Shown piece by piece: positions 22,405 through 31,616 of a stretch of 64,000 bases of DNA. Source of the DNA: Vicia villosa (Eukaryota > Streptophyta > Magnoliopsida > Fabales > Fabaceae); the NCBI RefSeq assembly GCF_029867415.1, contig NW_026706282.1:62001-126000 (forward strand), given 5' to 3'. Made by a program: the position numbers and the translations under genes. A model generated the notes under the pieces. That model was not told the DNA's origin, searched no databases, and worked only from the letters and a program-made list of their open reading frames with translations. Within the stretch, counting starts at the first letter, position 1. Every line of letters begins with the position of its first letter.

Positions 22405-23628
22405 AAATAATAAAAGAACAGCTCGCTAAGTTGAAAACCCGAAAGGGCGGCTTAGGCAAAAAAGAGCGTCTCGGTGGATTGAAAACCCGAAAGGGCGGTC
22501 CAGGCAAAAATTAGAGACATAAACAGAATAAAATACCCGGTGGACTGAAAACCCGAAAGGGCGGTCCAGGCAAAAGTTAGGGATTCATGGCAAGTAACTA
22601 CATCAGACAAGACTTGATCATCAACAGTCATCCGTTTATCATGAAGAAGTTCAGCATATTTCAACGGAAGCCTTTGCTCAAGAATTCCAAGTTGAGAGAG
22701 TGGATGGGGTCATTACATTTTAATGTACCTTTTCCACAAAATTACCACTTTCCAAATTTTGTAATAATCCATGGGGTCTTGCCTTTTGCAGGCTACCATT
22801 CTATTAAAAAAGTTTGAGCCTTTACCCTTTATTGGCAATCTCATTTCTTCCATATCTCTCAAAATGTCATTTATTGTTGATAGTAATTTTTGAAACAAAA
22901 AGAAAATTGATTTCAACAAAATCCTTTTTGAAAATTATAAAAGAAGTTTTACTTTGATACATGAGTGCATTACAAGGAATGGATATGTTGATGTATTCAT
23001 AATGCAAAAGAAGAAGAATGTGTTCCACTCAATGCACCTTTGGCCTGGTTCAAATATGGTGTAGAACTCAACTACTGTGTTCTCTTAGCTCTGATATTCC
23101 CTAATGTTGGGTAGCATTTATTCTGAAGCCATCAAAAGATTGTAGCAATTTCTGCCCATATTTGTGGATGATACCTCGAGTGCTCAGCTTGAGACATGCT
23201 TGATTGTTACATTCTCTACTCTATCTCTTGAGTTAATTCTTGTGCTAAGTTTTGGCAGCATATGCATCATTAACATACATCAAAAACAGTCATACATTTC
23301 ACATTTTCTATCATGAAGTTTACTGTCAAACAGATTGCTCTTTCATTTAGAGTGTCTTAAGCAGAAAAAACTCACTTTCCTTGAAAATCCCCACTGAATT
23401 TGTTTCTAGGTGGATAATATGTTTCAGTTTTTCTGTTCAGATGACTACGAACAAAAGACCAGTGAGTTTCTCCCTCACATGGTCCAGTCTTTTTGGCAGC
23501 TTCTTTCCATTTTGGTCTTGGATTGAATTTTTGTCACTGGATGATGAATATTGAGACTAGGCATTTATGTATGCATCCTCAAATCATTGAAAAAGTATTA
23601 TTGATTGCTCTTCACCATCATTGGTACA
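22405..23628 (+). other. Ogre 3' non-coding region before tandem array
   Basis: Between pol and the 127-bp array. The first 170 bp hold three copies of gaaaacccgaaagggcgg (near 22433, 22480 and 22547). The remainder is AT-rich with no supported gene. Short frames here lack family features. Confidence 0.65.
22426..22580 (+). repeat. three copies of a short GC-rich motif after pol
   Basis: tgaaaacccgaaagggcgg followed by tccaggcaaaa or ttaggcaaaa is repeated about every 47 and 67 bp. GC content is well above its surroundings. It is not coding in any consistent frame. Confidence 0.75.
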
Positions 23629-24880
23629 AAGGGGCAGCTCTTCATGCCTTCAGTGGAACGTTGGTATGTGTTATCGTCAGTGGCACGGCGGTACATCTCT
23701 TTCATCGTCAGTGGTACGTCGATGAATCACCTCTTTTTATATCATCAGTGTTACGGTGGTATACCTCTTCATGCCTTCAGTGGAACGTTGGTATGTCTTA
23801 TCGTCAGTGGTACGGCGGTACATCTCTTTCATCGTCAGTGGTACGTCGATGATTTATCTCTTTTTATATCATCAGTGGTACGGTGATATACCTCCTCATG
23901 CCTTCAGTGGAACGTTGGTATGTGTTATCGTCAGTGGTACGGCGGTACATCTCTTTCATCGTCAGTGGTACGTCGATGAATCATCTCTTATTATATCATC
24001 AGTGGTACGGTGATATACCTCTTCATGCCTTCAGTGGAACGTTGGTATGTCTTATCGTCAGTGGTACGGCGGTACATCTCTTTCATCGTCAGTGGTACGT
24101 CGATGATTTATCTCTTTTTATATCATCAGTGGTACGGTGATATACCTCCTCACGCCTTCAGTGGAACGTTGGTATGTGTTATCGTCAGTGGTACGGCGGT
24201 ACATCTCTTTCATCGTCAGTGGTACGTCGATGAATCATCTCTTATTATATCATCAGTGGTACGGTGATATACCTCTTCATGCCTTCAGTGGAACGTTGGT
24301 ATGTGTTATCGTCAGTGGTACGGCGGTATATCTCTTTCATCGTCAGTGGTACGTCGATGATTTATCCCTTTTATATCATCAGTGGTACGGTGGTATATCT
24401 CTTTCATGCCTTCAGTGGAACGTTGGTATGTCTTATCGTCAGTGGTACGGCGGTACATCTCTTTCATCGTCAGTGGTACGTCGATGATTTATCTCTTTTT
24501 ATATCATCAGTGGTACGGTGATATACCTCTTCATGCCTTCAGTGGAACGTTGGTATGTGTTATCGTCAGTGGTACGGCGGTACATCTCTTTCATCGTCAG
24601 TGGTACGTCGATAAATCATCTCTTATTATATCATCAGTGGTACGGTGATATACCTCTTCATGCCTTCAGTGGAACGTTGGTATGTGTTATCGCCAGTGGT
24701 ACGGCGGTATATCTCTTTCATCGTCAGTGGTACGTCGATGATTTATCCCTTTTATATCATCAGTGGTACGGTGGTATATCTCTTTCATGCCTTCAGTAGA
24801 ACGTTGGTATGTGTTATCGTAAGTGGTACGGCGGTACATCTCTTCATATCATCAGTGGTACGATGATGTGATTTCTGTTA
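23629..24880 (+). repeat. 127-bp tandem array with higher-order structure in Ogre 3' UTR
   Basis: The anchor ccttcagtggaacgttgg starts at 23647, 23774, 23901, 24028, 24155, 24282, 24409, 24536, 24663 and 24790: nine steps of exactly 127 bp. Each monomer contains shorter internal repeats of atcgtcagtggtacg. Three variants are visible and their order is A-like, B, A, B, A, C, B, A, C, then a degenerate copy. Ogre 3' UTRs are known to be hypervariable and to give rise to satellites. Because 127 is not a multiple of three and stops are absent, long frames appear in all three plus registers; these are not genes. Confidence 0.95.
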
Positions 24881-25281
24881 ACGGAAGATTGGCATTCTGA
24901 TTCAGGATGCATACTTTCTCATCCCCAGTGAAAGAGGATGTTCCCCTTTTCTCATCCCCAGTGAAAGAAGATTTTATAACCTCTCTGACGCGAAGTGTTT
25001 TCCCCAGAGAAATTTCTTTCCCTACCAAAGTTTCATCTCTCCAACAAAGTCTTGCCTTCCCCAGCGGAGATTTGCCAGCAAGACATTTATTTTCCCCAGT
25101 AGAGTACCTTTTACTCCCCAGTGTTGTCAGGCTTTATTATCATCATATGCATTCATTAAACATTGCATTGCATCTTAGGATCAAAAATTGTGTTTTATAT
25201 ATTTAAGTCTCTTCGATTTTGTCAAAACGAAGATTTCCAATCATCGTATCTCCAAATCGAAGAAACTTAAATAGGGGCATC
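24881..25281 (+). other. Ogre 3' end region with short repeats and polypurine tract
   Basis: Contains repeated tctcatccccagtgaaaga (24918 and 24951 regions) and several ttccccag-type pieces. The polypurine tract aaataggggcat (about 25269-25280) lies immediately before the 3' LTR. Confidence 0.7.
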
Positions 25282-28200
25282 TGTCATACCCCAATTTTTG
25301 ACCCTAAGATCCTATACCATTCATATCCCAATCATTAATCAAGAGCTTCACTTGGAAGTTTTGTTTGTGGTGTTGCACTCACCTCATCAATAAGAGGGAC
25401 CATCAAGCACCAATGATTGTTTATCTTGTATGCATATTATACTAACCCAAATACCAAAAACATTGCTTTGTTTCTTTGTAGGCTTTTGTTTTGTAGGTAC
25501 CAAGCCAAGACATGCAATAAACAAGGCATTTTTCAAGTTTTTGACTGATGAAATCGATTTCCCTACTGGGTAAATCGATTTCCCTGCAGCAATCTTCAAC
25601 AAAATCACATTCTGGACAGCATGAAATCGATTTCCCTCCTGGGTAAATCGATTTCCCTAGTGTATTTTGCACCAAATTCTCTTCTGGAACAGAGTGAAAT
25701 CAATTTCACTCCTGCGGAAATCGATTTCCTTCAGGCGAAATTCAAAAAAAATAGAGAGGGAAGCTTGATTTGATTTTGGCACCTATTTTCTTTGACCATT
25801 TTTGTCATTTTACCAATTTTCCACCTCATCAAAATAATTCTCTTCATTAAACCCACTTAAACCCCATTTTACCACCTTTTACCATTTAATTGCCACTTTA
25901 ATCACCAATTAAACACAAGCTAATTACCAAATGCAAAAAGACCAAACTACCACTACTCTTGCTCTCATCCTATAAATAGAGCCCACTACTCTCTCATTTC
26001 TCAAGCTTTGAGAGCCAACAAATCCCTTGCAATTTCTCTCCTCATCCTTACCAAAATTCACCAAAGCTCTTTTTCTTTCATAAAATTTGTGAGTCACATC
26101 TTGAACCTCACAAATTTTGAGCTAAGATACCATCCATTTCACTCTTTTTTCTTCAATTGTTGAGAGATCAAGATTTGTGTTGGTGATTCTTGAAGTAGAT
26201 CTAAGTTTTGTTCAAGATTTGGTAATTTTCATCATCCTTTTTCATCTATCATAATGTGATTCTTTTGTGCTTGTGTGTGATGCATCTTTGATGCTATATT
26301 GGTGCTAATTGATAGTAATTTGATAGAAAATTCGTGCTCTATTTGATGTATGATCATAAGGTGTTTGTATATTGGTTCAAATCAAGTTCCATGCCTTTAA
26401 AGGCTGTTTTTGCTGAAATTTACACTGAGGAAATCGATTTCCTTAAGGCTGAAATCGATTTCCTGCTGAACGTAACTTGTTTTTTTTGAAAACTTCACTA
26501 TGGAAATCGATTTCCCCCTGCATGAAATCGATTTCCAGCAGGCAGAATGTGGTTTTTTGCCTTTTTTGTGCTTGTTTTGGCTTCCTTCTTCCTACACTTC
26601 ATTAATATCATTGGATCTAGGGTGTTGATAGGTTTGAATTAACCTAATCCACCAAAATGGATGAATGATATTAATGATAGTGTGAGTTGATTATCTTTTG
26701 TGTTTTCATTCTTATTTTCATCTTATTTTTCTTTTGATCGATGAAAGTCTTAATATCTTGAGAATTCTATGGATTCTTGATGAAGACTAGATCAATTTGT
26801 TTTCATTCTTATCTTTTCATCTTATTTCCTTTTAATCGATGAAAGTCTTAACATCTTGAGAATTCTATGGATTCTTGATGAAGACTAGATCAATTTGTTT
26901 TCATTCTTATCTTTTTTTCATCTTATTTTTTCTTGATCGATGAAAGTCTTGATATCTTGAGAATTCTATGGATTATTGATAAAGGCTAAATCATTTCTTC
27001 TTCTCCTTCTTATTTCTTTTGATTGATGATCTTGATACATGGAGAGTTCTCCTACATTTGTCCCGACTCGATAAAAGATCAAATATGGAAGAGAATTGTA
27101 TGCGGTTGATTTATGACTCATGGAAATTTATCGTGTAGTCGCTATGATTTTATCAAGCTTCTGATAAGTTTCCATTGACTTTAAATCCGAGTACATCATT
27201 CACTCACCATCGATCTTCATTACTAACTTTGATAACATACTTGACAAGCTTCAAGATGGTTATCTTTAACATTTAACAACTAACTTTAATTTCCGCCATT
27301 TATTATACCGCTCTTTATATTTCTCGCTTTATCGCTTTATTTTATCATTTCATCATATTTACATTCCGCCATTTTCTCTTTGTCCATTTGGACGTTTATA
27401 ATTCCGCTATTTTCTCTTTGTCCACTTGGACATATGTTTATGCTTCCGCTATTTTCCTTTTGTCCACTTGGACCATACTTTACTTTTATGCTAAAACACT
27501 AATAAACAACCAAAATCTAAAAAACACATAAGACTCTCTTTGGACTATTGGTTACTATCCCTAGCATTTTGGAGATTCGGACTTATGGACCTAGTGCCTC
27601 TGGACTCTTATTCTGTTATTACTATGTGGTTGTTCTGTCTGTCTGGCATTGGATTGTTGTCTGTTTATGCGTGCAGGTATTTCCTTGAAAGCCCTTGATG
27701 GTTAATTCCAAGGCATTGAGATAAGGATTTTACCCGAAAACAGCCGTTACTCTGCCCAATTTTTGTCAGAACCTTAATGTGCTTAATGAAAAGTGGTGCT
27801 AAGACAATAAGTTCATCTGGATCCCCAAGTGTTAATGTGTTGGTATTGATAATTCCAAAGGATGGGAAATCTACCTTGACTCTCAATGTCAAGTGTTGGC
27901 TTCTTATTTCGGTTAGACCGTTCTTTTCCTTAGCTTTTATTTTACGCAATAGGATAGCCTCTTCATCTCCTCCCCTTCTTAAATTTTCAAAATCTTCTCC
28001 CTTTTACAAAAACCTTCTTATGTTTGCAACCTTTTCAAAACCTTTTCTCAAAAAATATCTTTTGCCCTTAGTGGCTTTTCTTCAAAAGTTTAGACACCGT
28101 TAATCGTCGAAACGAGTGGTTATACCCCACGATTTTGAAATTGATTGATATAATGAGATCTTTTCCGCGTGAGAGAGCTAGTGGCATACTCGTCGATTTT

Positions 28201-28684
28201 ATCCGAGTTGGAGCCCTTGTTTCATTAGCGATGCAAAGAACTCGTTTGTTCTCATGCTCAAGATCAATGGCTGAGTATTTCTCTCCAACGACGATAAAGT
28301 GTTTATTCGTTTTTAAAAATGTTTTCCCAAAAAGCGGAACTACATTAGCTCTGACTTCTCCATTGCACCAAGGAGGTATGTAGGCCCAAAGCTTAACGCT
28401 TTGCCGAGCTTATTTTAAAAATAAAACAAACCCTTTTTTAGCACACACATACACAGATTTTCAAAAAGGTTCCTGTGGAATACCACAGATATGAGGGGTG
28501 CTTTAAACCTTCCCCTCATATAATCAGCACCCGTACCTGAGATCTCTTTTTTGTTTTAAAAACAACTTTGGGTTTTTCGTTCTTTTCCCTTTTCCTTTGA
28601 AAAAATAAAGCGCGGTGGCGATTTCAAACGAAATATTGATTCGAGTCAATCCCATGGCTTCGATATCAGATTTTCCCCGCTACA
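25282..28684 (+). repeat. Ogre 3' LTR (3403 bp)
   Basis: It has the same ends and internal landmarks as the 5' LTR, offset by 14,317 bp at the start. Differences counted by eye are about 24 substitutions and one single-base indel (in the run after gtgg near 26553). TATA box at 25971-25979. Confidence 0.95.
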
Positions 28685-28689
28685 GAATG
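28685..28689. repeat. Ogre target-site duplication, right copy (gaatg)
   Basis: Directly follows the LTR end CCGCTACA and matches 10960-10964. Confidence 0.95.
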
Positions 28690-28991
28690 GCAATAAAAAC
28701 GAATATTTCAGACCGCAACGTGGAATTCGTCAGGGTGATCCTATGTCCCCGTATCTTTTCGTTCTTTGTATGGATAAGTTATCCCATTTGATTGAGCAAG
28801 CGATTCTAGAGAAGAATTGGAAACCGTTTCAAATTGGTAGGAATGGAGTTTCTATTTCGCATCTAATGTTTGCAGATGATTTATTGATATTTGGGGAAGC
28901 TAATGAAGCTCAGCTGAATTGTGTGAAGGCTACTCTGGAGACATTTTGCTTAATGTCGGGCCTGGAGACATTAGCACAGAGAAATCGAGCA

Positions 28992-29154
28992 TTATTTTCA
29001 GTGAAAATGTTGCACGCCGCACCAGGAATCATCTTACTCAAATATCTGGATTTAGAGAAACTCATAGCTTTGGAAAATATCTCGATATTCCTCTCAAAGG
29101 GAAAGCTAATAGGAAACAAGATTTTCAATATGTTGTGGATCAAGTGGCTAATAA
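28992..29154 (+). repeat. 163-bp direct duplication of LINE sequence, left copy
   Basis: Matches 31617-31779 at a constant offset of 2625 bp with two mismatches seen by eye (gatattcc versus ggtatttc). The two copies flank the 29155-31616 insert. Confidence 0.92.
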
Positions 29155-29405
29155 CTATTTAATTTTACAATTATATAAATATTATTTTAAATGAAAAATT
29201 ATATTTAATATGATTTAAATAATTATAAATAAAAGACTCTAATTATTTTTCCCTTTTTAATTCATTATTATAATAATCATTATAGTTTAATAAATTGGTA
29301 AAACAATACATTATACACTTATGTTATAAATAATTATTTCTTTTTTAATTAACAAAAATATAATTAATGACAAATAGCTACACACATGTTTATATTTTAT
29401 TTAAG
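29155..29405. other. AT-rich DNA inside the insert, no gene seen
   Basis: Very AT-rich spacer between the left copy of the 163-bp duplication and the first MITE. I see no ORF or repeat structure here. Confidence 0.6.
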
Positions 29406-29414
29406 CGAATTATG

Positions 29415-29906
29415 GAATTTTTTTTTAAATAACCATGTATTAGAAAAAAATTACGCAAATAACCATACTTCAGAAAAAATTACGCAAATAACCAAGTTTC
29501 AGAAAACATTGACACCAAGGCGCCATGTGAGATGGCGCCACCATTGTATCAGATGAAGGGAGGCGCCATTTGGAATGGCTTCTACGTACAACTTTTCTGC
29601 AATAAGCCATCTCAGATGGCGCCTTGGTGCATTTTCAAATGGAAAATTGAACAAAAATATACAAGGAGGCGCCATATGAGATGGCTCCTCCTCCTAAAAG
29701 TTGAAGGGAGGCGCCATTTAACATGGCTTATTGAGACTGAGTGTGCCATGTGAGATGGCGCCTAGAACTAAAAAAAAGGGAATAAGCCATGTGAGATGGC
29801 GCCTTGGTGTTAAGGGTTTCAGAAACCTGGTTATTTGCGTAATTTTTTCGAAACGTGGTTATTTGCGTAATTTTTTTTAATACATGGTTATTTTAAAAAT
29901 AAATTC
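29415..29906 (+). mobile_element. MULE-type MITE copy 1 with seven short hairpins
   Basis: A 492-bp element with terminal inverted repeats beginning gaatttttttttaaataacc (right end reads as its complement with small indels) and a perfect 9-bp flanking duplication cgaattatg (29406-29414 and 29907-29915), the length typical of Mutator-like elements. Inside are seven copies of gccat-N5-atggc, several extended to ggcgccat ... atggcgcc. There is no coding capacity. Confidence 0.88.
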
Positions 29907-29926
29907 CGAATTATGTGTAATTTTGA

Positions 29927-30400
29927 GAATTTTTTTTAAATAACCATGCATTAAAAAAAATTACGCAAATAACCACGTTTCGGAAAAAATTACACAAATA
30001 ACCAGGTTTCATAAAACCTTGACACCAAGGCGCCATGTGAGATGGCGCCACCATTATACCAGATGAAGGAAGGCGCCATTTGGGATGGCTCCTATGTCCA
30101 GCTTTTCTGCAATAAGCCATCTCAGATGGCGCCTTGGTGCATTTGTAGAAGACACATATACAAGGAGGAGCCATATGAGATGGCTCCTCCTCCTAAAAGT
30201 TGAAGGGAGACGCCATTTGACATGGTTTATTGGACTGAGTGTGCCATGTCAGATGGCGCCTAGGGCTAAAAAAAGGAATAAGCCATGTGAGATGGTGCCT
30301 TGGTGTTCAGGGTTTCAAAAACTTGGTTATTTGCGTAATTTTTTCCGAAACGTGGTTATTTGCGTAATTTTTTTTAATACATGATTATTTAAAAAAATTC
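29927..30400 (+). mobile_element. MULE-type MITE copy 2, same family
   Basis: A 474-bp sister of the previous element in the same orientation, with the same terminal repeats and seven hairpins in the same order. The 9-bp duplication is taattttga (29918-29926 and 30401-30409), perfect. It lies two bases from the duplication of copy 1. Confidence 0.88.
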
Positions 30401-30613
30401 TAATTTTGATATTAATATCTTATTTGTCTTCTTTTGGTTTAAAAATATTAAAATTTACTATTGTTTCCACTCGAATACAAATAAATATTTTTTTTATTAT
30501 AATTTAAAAATTAAATTGATAAATTTTGTATATGTTAGAGATTTTAGCTATTTTTATACTATTTAAGAAGTAAATTGAAAAATGTAATTTAAAATTTTAA
30601 TTAATAATTTATT

Positions 30614-30845
30614 GAGATTAATTGGAATACACTGTTAGTGTAAAACAACTTTAATTCATCATCCAATTAGAATGAAGCATTTTAACACATAGGAAGAGAG
30701 AATTATGAAAAACGTAGTTATTAAAATGATTTAATTATAATTTATTTATTTATATTTTTAATTCCATAATGTGTCAAAATCATTGATTATAATTGGATGA
30801 TGGTGTAAAGTTGTTTTACACTAACAGGGTATTTCAATTAATCTC
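30614..30845 (+). mobile_element. MULE-type MITE, second family (232 bp)
   Basis: Terminal inverted repeats of about 60 bp begin gagattaattggaatac and include gttagtgtaaaacaacttta. The 9-bp duplication taatttatt at 30605-30613 and 30846-30854 is perfect. Non-coding. Confidence 0.88.
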
Positions 30846-30857
30846 TAATTTATTTTA

Positions 30858-31035
30858 GAGAAAAAAAAATATACACCGACAATGTAAAATAATTTTACAC
30901 TGTCAATCAATCATAATCATATTAAGCGTCAAGTCACACTGTTATTTTTAAAAAAGTTATGTGATATGCCTTATTGTTGAATCTCAATTGGATGATAGTG
31001 TAATTTTACACTGTCAGTGCACTACTTTTAACCTC
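30858..31035 (+). mobile_element. MULE-type MITE, related 178-bp element
   Basis: Ends begin gag and share tgacagtgtaaaat-like terminal sequence with the preceding family. The flanking 9-mers tttatttta (30849-30857) and tttatttaa (31036-31044) match at eight of nine positions. It sits directly beside the previous MITE, partly in its duplication. Confidence 0.65.
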
Positions 31036-31059
31036 TTTATTTAATTTTAACAAAAAATT

Positions 31060-31616
31060 TAGGGTTAATTATGCCAGGGGTCCCTATAAATATGCGACCC
31101 TGCATTTTTAGTCCCTGTAAAATTTTTCTTTGAATAATGATCCCTACAAAATTTTGCGTCACCTTTTATGGTCCCTCTCGTTAGTTTTCACTAACGGAGG
31201 ATGACATGGCTTGCCAGGTGTATGTTATTATGTGACACGTTGGTTAGTCTTTATAATAATGTTGTTTGCTCTATGAGTAAACCCTAAATCAGTTCCTCAT
31301 TCTTCCCTCTTCCCCCAAAATTGTGCCTCTCATTCTTCAATACTGTTCATCGTCTTTTTCATCTTTCTTCATCATTCTCATTCGCGTGAAGCTATGGCAT
31401 CTTCTTCAAATAGAAGCAAATCGGTTTCAGCAGTTCTGTCAACAAGTGTGAGCAATCGCAGATGGAGAATGTGTGTCTGCAATCTTTGTATGATCTCGTA
31501 TCGTTGCAAGAACGGTCGTAATCGAAGGAGACTCTTCTGGAGATGTCCCTTTTGGCAAAGCGGTGAAACGTGCAATCTCTTCGAATGGGATGATGATATG
31601 GGACCGGGGAATCATC
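31060..31616 (+). other. fragment of a GRF zinc-finger gene with upstream element-like sequence
   Basis: Upstream of the ATG at 31394 lies sequence with repeated ggtccct/agtccct motifs (31078-31200) that resembles termini of abundant legume DNA transposons; I could not find the matching other end. A pyrimidine-rich leader then precedes the ATG. The coding part (74 codons) contains CVCNLC, NRRRLFWRCP, a further Cys and NLFEWDDD, fitting a GRF-type zinc finger, a single-strand nucleic-acid binding motif found in plant repair proteins and transposon-associated genes. It breaks off at the LINE junction (31616/31617). A 12-bp piece, ggaatcatctta, at the junction (31608-31619) also occurs inside the duplication (from 31647). 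Confidence 0.7.

Larger units (their letters stand above)
10965..28684 (+). mobile_element. Ogre (Ty3-gypsy, Tat lineage) retrotransposon, complete with TSD, gag core missing
   Basis: A 17,720-bp element with LTRs at 10965-14368 and 25282-28684 and a perfect 5-bp target duplication gaatg (10960-10964 and 28685-28689). Order: LTR, PBS, ORF1, gag-pro, intron, pol (RT, RNase H, second RNase H, integrase), 3' tandem repeats, polypurine tract, LTR. ORF1 before gag, the intron between pro and RT, and the extra RNase H are hallmarks of Ogre. By eye the LTRs differ at about 24 substitutions and one indel, near 0.7 percent, indicating a recent insertion. It disrupts the LINE RT. Two defects are visible: a frame break in ORF1 and an apparent loss of the gag structural core. 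Confidence 0.96.
28685..29154 (+). pseudogene. LINE ORF2, second half of RT palm
   Basis: Resumes the LINE frame broken at 10964 with RGIRQGDPMSPYLFVLCMD and the RT active site FADDLLIF (about 28869). A one-base register change occurs near 28955-28985, after MSGLE, because the conserved continuation (STEKSSIIFSENVARR) is read in another frame. The last 163 bp (28992-29154) recur at 31617-31779. The LINE sequence then breaks off at 29154/29155. Confidence 0.88.

Noticed and set aside
23605..24866. A dozen overlapping plus-strand ORFs in the 127-bp array
   Set aside because: They are produced by a stop-poor tandem repeat whose period is not a multiple of three; the peptides are the same few strings in rotating frames.
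23629..24880. Regular repeat spacing that might suggest a CRISPR array
   Set aside because: The whole 127-bp unit repeats with no unique spacers, the DNA is plant nuclear, and the array is in a retrotransposon 3' UTR.
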